Shown: positions 34,240-46,120 of the stretch, one piece after another
How the letters are laid out: each line of letters opens with the position of its first letter
Numbering within the stretch: position 1 is the first letter of the stretch
Assembly (NCBI GenBank): GCA_905116865.2
Contig: CAJHNH020008566.1
Span: 284,501 to 348,500 of the forward strand
Direction: 5' to 3'
Origin: Candidula unifasciata
Taxonomy: Eukaryota; Mollusca; Gastropoda; Stylommatophora; Geomitridae
Length of the DNA stretch: 64,000 nt
Notes under the pieces: generated by a model
What the model saw: the letters and a program-made list of their open reading frames with translations, nothing else
What the model was told of the DNA's origin: nothing
The model's database searches: none
Position numbers and translations under genes: made by a program

Positions 34240-35370
34240 CTTGACCAGTGCTAGGACCCCAGTTAAGTCAGAGACAGTTCTGTTTCAGGAAGGGAGAGAG
34301 CTGTACAGATGCAATATTTTCTTGAAGGCAGGTATGCGAGCAGTCTACTGAATATGAAAGAAGTCATCATCTTATTTTATAAATCAAGAGAAGGCATTTG
34401 ATCGAGTCAACAGATGCAAACTATGAAAAAACTAGAAGATTATGGTTTAAGATCAACAGTTGGGTAACATCATGGCTCTTTACCAAGCTAATCAGTGTAC
34501 AGTAAGAACAACACAAGAAACGATAGACTGGATTCCCCTCTCATCAGGTGTCAGACAGGGATATGTCCTCTCATTATTGCTATTCATTACTTACATGGAT
34601 GGAATATCACAGGAATCAAATACAGACACTGAAGAAATCAATGAATTTTTTTTTGCTGATGATCCGTGTCTAATACACCACTAAGAACAGAATTTACAAC
34701 ACCATATTGACTCCTTACTTAAAGCCTGCACAAAGTACGACATGAGAATAAACACCATGAAAACTGAGGTAATGAGGATAGGCAGTAAACATAATATCAT
34801 GTTAACGGTACTACAATCAAACAAGTACGAGAATTTAAATATCTTACAGAGGATGGCAGACTGGAAGAAGAGATAGAAGGCAAAAGCTGTCATCTACCAT
34901 TTAGCTCCACTGCTTAGACACCCAGATGTCTCCCTTCCAGCAAAACAGGAAATGATTAATAGCATCTTTATCACTACTTTGTGCTATCAGTGCCAAACAT
35001 GGACAATTAATAGGGCACTAAAACAGAAAATTACTCTGTGCAAAATGTGCTGTCTCTGCAAGGTCACTAACAACACTATACCAGACAGGGTTACGAATAC
35101 CAGCATTAGAGAGAGAAAGTTGGAATAAGACCATGTCTGGATTATATTAACAGACAAAGAATGAAATGGTTTGGCCATCTATTAAGAATGCAGCCAGACC
35201 AGACTGCATATGAGACCTTTTACAGTAGAACATCTGGGAGGAAGGCAAGATGAAGCCCAAGAAAGAGATAGATATATGGTGTAGATGAAACCTGCACAAA
35301 GTTGAACAAATCTATCATTCCACTGAGAAACGCAAGATAAATACAGTAAACCACTGGGCCACAACCTGGT
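34240..35370 (+). pseudogene. Non-LTR retrotransposon RT fragment, degenerate
   Basis: RT palm motifs are visible: SGVRQGYVLSLLLFITYMDG, then FFADDPCLIHH in place of the YADD box, then INTMKTEVMRIGSK. After frameshifts, the C-terminal domain reads YQCQTWTINRALKQKITLCK, YINRQRMKWFGHLLRMQPDQ and TSGRKAR. Stops and frameshifts (for example near 34440 and 34880) make it dead. It ends in a GAA-rich tail at about 35390 that grades into the next repeat. Confidence 0.88.
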
Positions 35371-35384
35371 AACAGTGAGATGAT

Positions 35385-35820
35385 AGAAGAAGAAGAAGAT
35401 GAAGAAGAAGAAGAAGAAGAAGATCGAATATCCTTTAAGTGACAGAGTGCAATACAACCTGACAACATCCTTTTCAAGGGTGAATGCAGAAGAAGAAGAA
35501 GAAGATCGAATATCCTTTAAGTGACAGAGTGCAATACAACCTGACAACATCCCTTTCAAAGGTGAATGCAGAAGAAGAAGAAGAAGAAGAAGAAGAAGAA
35601 GAAGAAGAAGAAGAAGAAGAAGAAGAAGATCGAATATCCTTTAAGTGACAAAGTGCAATACAACCTGACAACATCCCTTTCAAATGTGAATGCAGAAGAA
35701 GAAGAAGAAGAAGAAGAAGAAGAAGAAGAAGAAGAAGAAGAAGAAGAAGATCGAATATCCTTTAAGTGACAGAGTGCAATACAACTTGACAACATTCCTT
35801 TCAAAGGTGATTGCAGAAGG
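35385..35820. repeat. ~125-bp repeat, 4 copies, each with an expanded (GAA)n tract
   Basis: A conserved block (GATCGAATATCCTTTAAGTG, ACAGAGTGCAATACAACC, GGTGAATGCA) alternates with (GAA)n tracts of very different length. The Glu/Lys/Ser homopolymer frames are artefacts. It ends about 80 bp before exon 10. Confidence 0.93.
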
Positions 35821-35902
35821 AGAAGATACACTTGTAAGATACTATCGAAGGACTCAGATTTTGACTAAAACTGTTGACCTTTTCTTTTCTTCTGATATCA
35901 AG

Positions 35903-36048
35903 GTTCTGCTTCGTCTGATAAAAGAAAATCACACACAAACAAGATTACAGAGGTGGAAAGTCGTTCAGAACCAGAGCTTCCTGTAGGGCCTCCACCTCCC
36001 AAACCTGGAGATGATGAATGGATCTTTGTGGATTTAGATATTGATATT
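35903..36048 (+). CDS. SPEF2: SPEF2 exon 10 (PGDDEWIFVDL motif)
   Basis: Acceptor TTCTGATATCAAG|GTTCTG; GT completes Gly from exon 9. It encodes a polar stretch (SASSDKRKSHTNKITEVESR) and then EPELPVGPPPPKPGDDEWIF and VDLDIDI. The 'PGxxEWxxVD' end is the conserved SPEF2 segment after the linker. The donor ATATT|GTGAGT leaves phase 0. The intron before it is 7.6 kb and contains the 84-bp array and a LINE. Confidence 0.88.
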
Positions 36049-36144
36049 GTGAGTAATAATGGCTTCACCTGTTTGTTTATTTGTAAACTGGAAGATGCTG
36101 TTACATATACAGATGGTCCTGTGATTCTTTAAAGTGAAGTGCAT

Positions 36145-36360
36145 TGGCTTTCATGGCAGGAACCAAAGGAGTAGTCATTGAAGAGGACAATGGAGCCTTG
36201 GCTTCTACAACCAGCAACATGATAATGAAGGTCATGGCCGTGTCAAAGGCCCTAGAATGGCTGAAAACTCAGGAATTCACTAATGCAGGTTTGCTCAGTG
36301 ACTATATGAGGATGCTACAGAAGATCAAGGCGAGGTATACATCGCAACTGTGAATCCATG
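36145..36360 (+). pseudogene. Retrotransposon RNase H-like fragment
   Basis: Encodes GVVIEEDNGALASTTSNMIM, KVMAVSKALEWLKTQEFTNA and GLLSDYMRMLQKIKARYTSQ. This matches the RNase H fold of some LINE ORF2 proteins (E..A...AL..L, then LLSDS...L). The catalytic Asp of '(S)D' is retained in LLSD. It is truncated at both ends and sits 100 bp after exon 10. It is not an exon. Confidence 0.75.
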
Positions 36361-36417
36361 ATACAGCACTCAGCAATTCACCAAATCATCATCATTTTTG
36401 TCCCATGTGTGAGAGGC

Positions 36418-37450
36418 AATGAATGAACGAACAAACAAACTTTATTTTCAAAGGGTTAATAATTGGGCACGCAGGCACGTCTAACATTCTCCCCACTCTG
36501 CGCCTTGCATACAATTATTCATTTCTACCTCATTTCATAGAGAATAATAAACATAATAAGAGGAAGATTAAAAAAAAAAAAACAGTTTACAAAATCTAAG
36601 TCTTTATTATAAATCATGGAATGTGCTCTAATTATACTGACACTACTGAACATTTTAAAGAGTATAGGAAAAAGACTATTCCAGAAATGATATAAGTCTT
36701 ACAGGTTGCATAATATAAACATCAAAATCAATTAAATATTAGTTACCAACATTGGAATGCGCTCGACTGGCATCTTTTTTTTTCATTAGAAAAAAGTTAA
36801 ATAAGACATACAATGGAAATACATCATAGCCTCAACATACTATAATCTGAAAGATGATTCCACAGCTGAGCTGCAGAGTACGCTAAGCTTGTTTTGTATA
36901 GGTCTATTCTAGGTTTAGAGATATGCAATATGTTAAGGCGTTTGCTATGCCTTTCATTGTATTTAATTAATAGCCAAAGGTAACATGGACAATTTTTACA
37001 TATGATTTTATGACTAAGTTTAGCTTTATTGAATATTAGGCCTTTCTGAAGCGGTAATAGCATGAGTTCTTTATACAGGTGCTAACAGTCACTTCAATGA
37101 CTATTAGCTATTAAATGAACAGCCCTTCTTTGGAGTGCTTTCAGCCGTTTGATGACTGAATTTGCACACCCATCCCATATTATGGAGCAATAGCCTATGT
37201 GGGTCTGAATATGAAAAGTATAGCATAATTTTCTAGTGTTTTTATCCAGAAAGTTTTTAATTTTTGCTAGTTGGTATACTTTTGTAGCAGTTTGCTTAAC
37301 AAGTGTTTGCACATGGGAGTTGAAGGTAAGATTTCCATCGATGATTAGGCCTAAAGCTTTGTGCTCAGTTACTCTTTCTACTGGGGTGTTACCTGTGTAG
37401 AGTTGAAGGGTTCTGACAATCGGAAGGCTACTGTTGTGTTCCCTGTATTT
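36418..37450 (-). pseudogene. Jockey/CR1-like LINE 3' fragment, minus strand
   Basis: On the minus strand: LPIVRTLQLYTGNTPVERV, TEHKALGLIIDGNLTFNSHV, QTLVKQTATKVYQLAKIKNF, IQTHIGYCSIIWDGCANSVI and LKALQRRAVHLIANS. After a frameshift at about 37080: SKPRIDLYKTSLAYSAAQLW then NHLSD. This is the thumb and C-terminal region after the RT palm. The 3' end is likely at about 36418, with AATAAAGTTTGTTTGTTCGT forming a poly-A signal and short-repeat tail. Confidence 0.85.
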
Positions 37451-37734
37451 CTACTACATATATGGTAGCAGTAGAGACAAAGATAGACTTAGCCAAGGAT
37501 ACATTTTCTTTCACTATCCCGAGTGAAGCCGGGCAAATAAGTCTAGTTTCTAGTTTTTCTGTAAATGTGTTTCTTGGTGTCGCCACAGTGCGTCTGATTG
37601 TCAGCACTCGGGCCATCCCCCACTTGTATAGGGTAAATATTTTCAGATGTACAGAATAGAGCCCTCACTGCCGATCTATCTTTTGTGTTTGGAGGATAGA
37701 AAAGTATTCAACACAAGGGGAAAGTTCAGCAGGG

Positions 37735-37960
37735 AACTAGCTTAGCTCAGTGATAACGTTCGCTGGCAGAGTACATAGCAGCAAAAGGGTTAAATTCCCG
37801 TCAAATAGCAATTGAAACCAAATTTGACTTGGGTTTCCAGCCAGGCCAACCCAGTTAAAAATGGGCAGCAGGAAATGTTAGGGGAGGTAAGTGCAGCCAG
37901 CATGATGTTTAGCTTAATTACCATCTCGCTAGAGTAATTGGTCTATAAAAATGTGCCCAG
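37735..37960 (+). mobile_element. tRNA-derived SINE-like element
   Basis: A-box AGCTTAGCTCAGTGATAACG and B-box GGGTTAAATTCCCG at tRNA-like spacing. The body has GGGTTTCCAGCCAGGCC and GCAGGAAATGTTAGGGG, shared with 20396..20580. The best SINE in the window. Confidence 0.75.
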
Positions 37961-38229
37961 TAAATTATGAAACACAGAAACAGATGCTTTTTTGGGGGGG
38001 AAAGGGGGGGGGGGGGGATCACTTTATAATGCCGTTTTTCCAAATGCTCTCAGCCATATGTGCATGCATGAATGTGTGTATTCATGTCTGTGCTTGAGTT
38101 TGTGCATTTGGAGTTGCTTATCACTGTATGTCAGGCAACGTAATGTTTCTTTTGTTTGTTTGTGTGTGTGCATGTGTGTTTGTGGAAGTGTGTGCATCTG
38201 CACTCATGTGTGTGTGGTATGTGTGTCTG

Positions 38230-39830
38230 TGTGAAAAGGTTATTTCTACATGTTAGTCTGTGAAGAAAGGTTATTTCTACATGTTAGTCTGTAAATAAAA
38301 GTCAATTCTACGTGTTTGTGAAGAAAGGTTATTTCTACATGTTAGTCTGTGAAGAAAGGTTATTTCTACATGTTAGTCTGTAAAGAAAGGTTATTTCTAC
38401 ATGTTAGTCTGTGAAGAAAGGTTATTTCTACATGTTAGTCTGTGAAGAAAGGTTATTTCTACATGTTAGTCTGTAAATAAAAGTCAATTCTACGTGTTAG
38501 TCTGTGAAGAAAGGTTATTTCTACATGTTAGTCTGTAAAGAAAGGTTATTTCTACATGTTAGTCTGTGAAGAAAGGTTATTTCTACATGTTAGTCTGTAA
38601 ATAAAAGTCAATTCTACGTGTTAGTCTGTGAAGAAAGGTTATTTCTACATGTTAGTCTGTGAAGAAAGGTTATTTCTACATGTTAGTCGGTGAAGAAAGG
38701 TTATTTCTACATGTTACTGTGAAGAAAGGTTATTTCTACATGTTAGTCTGTGAAGAAAGGTTATTTCTACATGTTAGTTTGTGAAGAAAGGTTATATCTA
38801 CATGTTAGTCTGTAAAGAAAGGTTATTTCTACATGTTAGTCTGTAAATAAAGGTTATTTCTACATGTTAGTCTGTGAAGAAAGGTTATTTCTCCATGATA
38901 GTCTGTGAAGAAAGGTTATTTCTACATGTTAGTCTGTGAAGAAAGGTTATTTCTACATGTTAGTCTGTGAAGAAAGGTTATTTCTACAATTTAGTCTGTG
39001 AAGAAAGGTTATTTCTACATGTTAGTCTCTGAAGAAAGGTTATTTCTACATGTTAGTCTTTGAAGAAAGGTTATTTCTACATGTTAGTCTGTAAATAAAA
39101 GTCAATTCTACGTGTTATTCTGTGAAGAAAAGTCAATTCTACATGTTAGTCTGTAAATAAAAGTAAATTCTACATGTTAGTTTGTGAAGAAAAGTCAATT
39201 CTACATGTTAGTCTGTAAATAAAAGTCAATTCTACATGTAAGTCTGTAAATAAAAGTCAATTCTACATGTTAGTCTGTGAAGAAAAGTCAATTCTACTTG
39301 TTAGTTTGTAAATAAAAGTCAATTCTACATGTTAGTCTGTGAAGAAAAGTCAATTCTAAATGTTAGTCTGTGAATAAAAGTCATTTCTACATGTTAATCT
39401 GTGAAGAAAAGTTATTTCTACATGTTAGTCTGTAAATAAAAATCAATTCTACATGTTAGTCTGTGAAGAAAAGTCAATTCTACATGTTAGACTGTGAATA
39501 AAAGTCAATTCTCCATGTTAGTCTGTGAATAAAAGTCAATTCTACATGTTAGTTTGTGAATAAAAGTCAATTCTACATGTTAGTATGTGGATAAAAGTTA
39601 TTTCTACATGTTAGTCTGTAAATAAAAGTCAATTCTACATGTTAATCCATGAAGAAAAGTTATTTCTACATGTTAGTCTGTAAATAAAAGTCAATTCTCC
39701 ATGTTAGTCTGTGACGAAAAGTCTATTCTACATGTTAGACTGTGAATAAAAGTCAATTCTACATGTTCATGTGTGAAGAAAAAATCAGTGTTGCCTGTTA
39801 GTGTGTGAAAAAAACTCAGTGTTTCATGTT
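38230..39830. repeat. 31-bp minisatellite, about 51 copies, two subfamilies
   Basis: The 5' subfamily carries GTGAAGAAAGGTTATTTCTA and the 3' subfamily AATAAAAGTCAATTCTAC. The first 5' copies include isolated members of the second type (at about 38290, 38470 and 38600), and the array is dominated by it after 39080. It ends about 110 bp before exon 11. Confidence 0.97.
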
Positions 39831-39942
39831 AGCTGTGGAGAAACATCAAAGTTACATTCATGTTAGTAACAAAAACAAGGATGCCAGGTTGGCAGAGTTG
39901 GGCCTGAGTTACTGACAAGTTGTCATTTATTGATGATACAAG

Positions 39943-40070
39943 GAGCTGGCCAAGGTGTTGATGAACCACTGGGAAGAGCTGGAGAAAGCTTACGTGAGAA
40001 GCCTCAAGACTGTGTTCCGCAATATTCGTGATGAGAGGGAAACCATCTTTCGATATTTCTTCCAGATAAG
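39943..40070 (+). CDS. SPEF2: SPEF2 exon 11 (helical, HWEELEKAYV)
   Basis: It starts at GAG after ATACAAG. In-frame TGA TGA just upstream (39931-39936) limits the start to this AG. The acceptor tract is weak. It encodes ELAKVLMNHWEELEKAYVRS, then LKTVFRNIRDERETIFRYFF and QIR. This matches the SPEF2 pattern of a Trp-Glu helix followed by IRxERExIxxYF. The donor AAG|GTAACT leaves two bases. Confidence 0.9.
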
Positions 40071-40414
40071 GTAACTGTTTATTGTCACTAACCATCTCGG
40101 CTAGTAGCCATATTCTAGCTCAACTCAATTCAGTTTAGCTCAGATTGGCCATATTTTATTGACCAGACGTCTGCTGTACTTGTCCATTATCATTGCTGGT
40201 CGAGTTTCTTGTTCAGTGCTTGGTGACTTTGTGATTCTCCTTACTTCTGTTTCCTGAACTTTAGCGATGCCTTATGATTATGTTTAATGTTTTCCCCTTC
40301 TTCCAGGTATGTGGAGGTGCCTCAAGAGTTTTTTTTAGCCTTCCCTCTTTGACTGAGCTGGCTAGAGATATTTGAAATCTGATTTTTTCTTCACTTGATG
40401 ATGCATTGGTACTT

Positions 40415-40805
40415 AACATTATTGTTCATTTTTCCACATCAGGGACTTCAACATTATTGTTCATTTTTCCACACCAGGGACTTCAACATTATTGTTCATT
40501 TTTCCACACCAGGGACTTCAACATTATTGTTCATTTTTCCACATCAGGGACTTCAACATTATTGTTCATTTTTCCACACCAGGGACTTCAACATTATTGT
40601 TCATTTTTCCACATCAGGGACTTCAACATTATTGTTCATTTTTCCACATCAGGGACTTCAACATTATTGTTCATTTTTCCACACCAGGGACTTCAACAAT
40701 ATTGTTCATTTTTCACATCAGGGACTTCAACATTATTGTTCATTTTTCCACATCAGGGACTTCAACATTATTGTTCATTTTTCCACATCAGGGACTTCAA
40801 CATGA
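40415..40805. repeat. 35-bp minisatellite, 11 copies, acceptor-like unit
   Basis: The unit includes CATTATTGTTCATTTTTCCA then CATCAGGGACTTCAA, with CACCAG variants. Each copy resembles a 3' splice site (T-rich tract, then CACATCAG|GG). Intron 11. Confidence 0.97.
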
Positions 40806-41719
40806 AGAAAATGGGGAAGGGGGCCTGATCTTGTGAAGAAAATATTTGTGCAGATAACAACAGGATGCAGAAAACCTGACTCATCTATCACCAGGGATAA
40901 AGACCACTTAGCATCTAAAAGTAGTAATGATCCACGAGTGTGACTCCGGTTCTTTCTAGACTGCTTCCATTTATCTTCCAGTTCCACCTCTGCTGTCTGC
41001 CAAACTAATCTACCATGCCTAATGAGTGTACACCATTCAGATCAGTCTTGTGCAACAGATTTTCTTTCTTTCTCAGTTTCCAAACATGTGTGAGCTGTCT
41101 TAAGAGAGTCTTACAGCGTATATTTGTTGTCCACCTGGTGATCTTTTTCCCTGCTGTAAAATATTCTTTTTTGGAAGCCTCAGATCTGGCTTGTGAACCA
41201 GGTGACCAGCTCAAGGGATCTTCAGTAGTGTGCGGATGCTTGCCATGTTTGTCCTGTCAGAGCTAGAGGACTTGGCTAGTCAGGAGGAGACAACACTCAC
41301 AGTGTACTTCCTCTCAAGTAAAACTCAGCTCTAGATATAAACAACTAGCAAACCATAATGGGAGAAAAGGTGAAAGGTGAAGAAGTTTGATAGCATCAGT
41401 GTTATAAATGTCCACACAACATCAAAATGTGGCCAGGATACAGCCTGGCACATTGTGCAATAACAGCATAGGACGGAAACTTCTGGAGAACCATAACTAT
41501 CACCTGTTGCCATAGAGACAGTGATGGGTAATGTTGATGATGATGAGAGGTGTGTCACAGAGATAAACTGTTTTCTGTCTGCATCATTCAGTGACAGTTG
41601 AGAGAATGCCCACTTACACTGCACTTTGAAAGTTCAACAAAAGGGCACACAGGGACAGATTGAAAGCTAGGTTTAGATATTCTAGAGATGCTAAGTCTTG
41701 CGAAATCCTTTCATGAAAT
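40806..41719. other. Intron 11, unannotated stretch
   Basis: Unique sequence between the 35-bp array and the LINE RT fragment. The frame at 41015-41266 resembles no family I know and lacks splice context. 40071-40414 is also unremarkable. Confidence 0.45.
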
Positions 41720-42040
41720 CATGCAGTGGAACTATTGTTAGACGGCTCAATATCTCAGCCATTCAGCTTCAGTAGAGTGGATCAGCTCTGCCTGCTTTCT
41801 CATACCATTTTTGTTGTCTTTGAGACTGCGACTGAAGACATATACCTCCATCTAAGATCTAATGGCAGACACTTTAAGCCATCAATGCTCAAAGTGAAGA
41901 CCAGAATAAAATAAAAATGCATAAGAGAATTACTTGTTGCAGACAATGCAGCACTGATTACCCATACAGTAGAAGGCTTGCAGTGGCTCATAGATCACTT
42001 CCTCTGCAGCAACTGTGGACTGACCATCAGCCGAACGCCT
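41720..42040 (+). pseudogene. Non-LTR retrotransposon RT-palm fragment
   Basis: Degenerate RTE-like reverse transcriptase: GSISQPFSFSRV, YLHLRSNGRHFKPSMLKVKT, then RELLVADNAALITHTVEGLQ and WLIDHF...CGLTIS. In live elements this reads R(E)LLFADDAAL.AHT...LQ.L.D.F...GLTIS; here the ADD box is ADN. A stop follows KTRIK. The following 61-bp array amplifies its last part. Confidence 0.8.
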
Positions 42041-43075
42041 GTAGTGGCTCATATATCACTTCATCTGCAGCAACTGTGGACTGACCATCAGCCGAAGGCC
42101 TGTAGTGGCTCATAGATCACTTCATCTGCAGAAACTGTGGACTGACCATCAGCCGAAGGCCTGTAGTGGCTCATAGATCACTTCATCTGCAGAAACTATG
42201 GACTGACCATCAGCCGAAGGCCTGTAGTGGCTCATAGATCACTTCCTCTGCAGCAACTGTGGACTGACCATCAGCCGAAGGCCTGTAGTGGCTCATAGAT
42301 CACTTCATCTGCAGAAACTGTGGACTGACCATACAGTAGAAGGCCTGTAGTGGCTCATAGATCACTTCCTCTGCAGCAACTATGGACTGACCATCAGCCG
42401 AAGGCCTGTAGTGGCTCAAAGATCACTTCATCTGCAGAAACTGTGGACTGACCATACAGTAGAAGGCCTGTAGTGGCTCATAGATCACTTCATCTGCAGC
42501 AACTGTGGACTGACCATCAGCCGAAGGCCTGTAGTGGCTCATAGATCACTTCATCTGCAGCAACTGTGGACTGACCATCAACCGAAGGCTTGCAGTGGCT
42601 CATAGATCACTTCATCTGCAGAAACTGTGGACTGACCATCAGCCGAAGGCTTGCAGTGGCTCATAGATCACTTCCTCTGCAGCAACTGTGGACTGACCAT
42701 CAGCCGAAGGCCTGTAGTGGCTCATAGATCACTTCATCTGCAGAAACTGTGGACTGACCATACAGTAGAAGGCCTGTAGGGGCTCATAGATCACTTCATC
42801 TGCAGCAACTGTGGACTGACCATCAGCCGAAGGCTTGCAGTGGCTCATAGATCACTTCATCTGCAGAAACTGTGGAGTGACCATCAGCCGAAGGCCTGTA
42901 GTGGCTCATAGATCACTTCATCTGCAGAAACTGTGTACTGACCATCAGCCAAAGGCCTGTAGTGGCTCATAGATCACTTCATCTGCAGAAACTGTGTACT
43001 GACCATACAGTAGAAGGCCTGTAGTGGCTCATAGATCACTTCATCTGCAGAAACTGTGGACTGACCATCAGCCGA
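41975..43075. repeat. 61-bp minisatellite, about 18 copies, LINE-RT-derived
   Basis: The unit includes GTAGTGGCTCATAGATCACT, TCATCTGCAGAAACTGTGGA and CTGACCATCAGCCGAAGGCC. It alternates with an ACCATACAGTAGAAGGCC junction form. The first copy is continuous with the RT fragment (EGLQWLIDHF...CGLTIS). Also enriched in CTGCAG. Confidence 0.96.
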
Positions 43076-43499
43076 AGCCAGATTTAAACTTGATGAGACT
43101 CTAAACTTTATAAAGCCCCCGAGGCCTCTACCATTTATGACACCAGCTAATCTCAGAGAAACAAACTGTTTCAAATACACAGGCCTATGCCTTGTAAACT
43201 TCTGGATCATGGAAATGTTGTGTCGCTGGATTTGTATTCAAAGCAATACTCAAGTGTGTGATTGCACAATCACAGAAATGGTTTTAAATAATCCTCTGAA
43301 AGGCTTTTTATTACAATTAAAAACATTTGTCTGCTTGATTTCCCAAATCCAAAATTATTGATTATGATGTACAGCAAGCTTATATTTGATTTCAACTGAA
43401 ATAGGCAACCAGTTTGAATAAATAAAATATGTGTGCACGCACATACACACACACACATATTCGAAAATTTCAGGTGGGTGGAAGAGGGTTGGGAATTAC

Positions 43500-43825
43500 A
43501 CATATATATTATTTCAAATATATTATTTCAAATTTATTATTTCAAAGATAATATTTCAAATATATTATTTCAAATTTATTATTTCAACTATATTATTTCA
43601 ACTATATTATTTCAAATATATATTATTTCATATATATTATTTCAAATTTATTATTTTAAATTTATTATTCCAAATATATTTCAAATATATTATTTCATAT
43701 ATATTATTTCATATATATTATTTCAAATATAATATTTCAAATATATTATTTCAAATGTATTATTTCAAACATAATATTTCAAATTCATTATTTCCAATAT
43801 AATATTTCAAATATATTATTTCAAT
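43500..43825. repeat. AT-rich ~14-bp repeat, about 23 copies
   Basis: Imperfect units of ATATTATTTCAAAT, with length changes. Confidence 0.94.
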
Positions 43826-43949
43826 TATATTAAAGGGAGGTTGTGTTTGTGAGACAATAGGACATTGTTTAGGCGCCTGCAGACTGTGAAGCTCGAAGCT
43901 GTAGCTAGTGTATTTAGTTGATGCTTTGATCCAGCACTGCCATTAGCCT

Positions 43950-46120
43950 CAACAAAACATGTGTGATGGGACAAGACGCTGGTGCTCCTCCAGCATTCAA
44001 CAAAACACATGTGATGGGACAATACACTGGTGCTCCTCCAGCATTCAACAAAACACATGTGATGGGACAATACACTGGTGCTCCTCCAGCATTCAACATA
44101 ACACATGTGTTGGGACAATACACTGGTGCTCCTCCAGCATTCAACATAACACATGTGATGGGACAATACACTGGTGTTCCTCCAACATTCAACAAAACAC
44201 ATGTGATGGGACAATACACTGGTGCTCCTCCAGCATTCAACATAACACATGTGATGGGACAATACACTGGTGCTCCTCCAACATTCAACATAACACATGT
44301 GATGGGACAATACACTGGTGCTCCTCCAACATTCAACAAAACACATGTGATGGGACAATACACTGGTGCTCCTCCAGCATTCAACATAACACATGTGATG
44401 GGACAAGACACTGGTGCTCCTCCAGCAATGAACAAAACACATGTGATGGGACAATACACTGGTGCTCCTCCAGCATTTAACAAAACACATGTGATGGGAC
44501 AATACACTGGTGCTCCTCCAGCATTCAACAAAACACATGTGATGGGACAATACACTGGTGCTCCTCCAACATTCAACATAACACATGTGATGGGACAATA
44601 CACTGGTGCTCCTCCAACATTCAACATAACACATGTGATGGGACAAGACACTGGTGCTCCTCCAACATTCAACAAAACACATGTGATGGGACAAGACACT
44701 GGTGCTCCTCCAACATTCAACAAAACACATGTGATGGGACAAGACACTGGTGCTCCTCCAACATTCAACAAAACACATGTGATGGGACAAGACACTGGTG
44801 CTCCTCCAACATTCAACAAAACACATGTGATGGGACAAGACGCTAGTGCTCCTCCAACATTCAACAAAACACATGTGATGGGACAAGACGCTAGTGTTCC
44901 TCCAACATTCAACATAACACATGTGATGGGACAAGACACTGGTGTTCCTCCAGCATTCAACATAACACATGTGTTGGGACAAGACACTGGTGTTCCTCCA
45001 ACATTCAACATAACACATGTGATGGGACAAGATGCTGGTGCTCCTCCAGCATTCAACAAAACACATGTGATGGGACAAGATGCTGGTGCTCCTCCAGCAT
45101 TCAACAAAACACATGTGTTGGGACAAGACACTGGTGCTCCTCCAGCATTCAACAAAACACATGTGATGGGACAATACACTGGTGCTCCTCCAACATTCAA
45201 CATAACACATGTGATGGGACAATACACTGGTGTTCCTCCAACATTCAACAAAACACATGTGATGGGACAATACACTGGTGCTCCTCCAGCATTCAACATA
45301 ACACATGTGATGGGACAAGACACTGGTGCTCCTCCAGCATTCAACAAAACACATGTGTTGGGACAAGACACTGGTGCTCCTCCAGCATTCAACAAAACAC
45401 ATGTGTTGGGAAAAGACACTGGTGCTCCTCCAGCATTCAACAAAACACATGTGTGATGGGACAAGACGCTGGTGTTCCTCCAGCATTCAACATAACACAT
45501 GTGATGGGACAATACACTGGTGTTCCTCCAACATTCAACATAACACATGTGATGGGACAATACACTGGTGTTCCTCCAGCATTCAACATAACACATGTGA
45601 TGGGACAAGACGCTGGTGCTCCTCCAACATTCAACAAAACACATGTGATGGGACAAGACACTGGTGTTCCTCCAACATTCAACAAAACATATGTGATGGG
45701 ACAAGATGCTGGTGCTCCTCCAGCATTCAACAAAACACATGTGTTGGGACAAGACACTGGTGCTCCTCCAGCATTCAACAAAACACATGTGTTGGGACAA
45801 GACACTGGTGCTCCTCCAGCATTCAACAAAACACATGTGTGATGGGACAAGACGCTGGTGTTCCTCCAGCATTCAACATAACACATGTGATGGGACAATA
45901 CACTGGTGTTCCTCCAACATTCAACATAACACATGTGATGGGACAATACACTGGTGTTCCTCCAGCATTCAACATAACACATGTGATGGGACAAGACGCT
46001 GGTGCTCCTCCAGCATTCAACATAACACATGTGTTGGGACAAGACACTGGTGTTCCTCCAACATTCAACATAACACATGTGTTGGGACAAGATGCTGGTG
46101 CTCCTCCAGCAATCAGAATT
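43950..46120. repeat. 48-bp minisatellite, about 45 copies
   Basis: The unit includes CATTCAACAAAACACATGTG, ATGGGACAAGACACTGGTGC and TCCTCCAG. The 16-codon period leaves long open frames on both strands (up to 652 codons). A 2-bp longer variant (CACATGTGTGATGGG) recurs near 43957, 45449 and 45835, the last two 386 bp apart, showing block duplication. Intron 11. Confidence 0.98.

Noticed and set aside
36144..36353. Frame just after exon 10 as a further SPEF2 exon
   Set aside because: The sequence reads as a retrotransposon RNase H, ends in a stop without a donor, and exon 10 joins exon 11 in phase.
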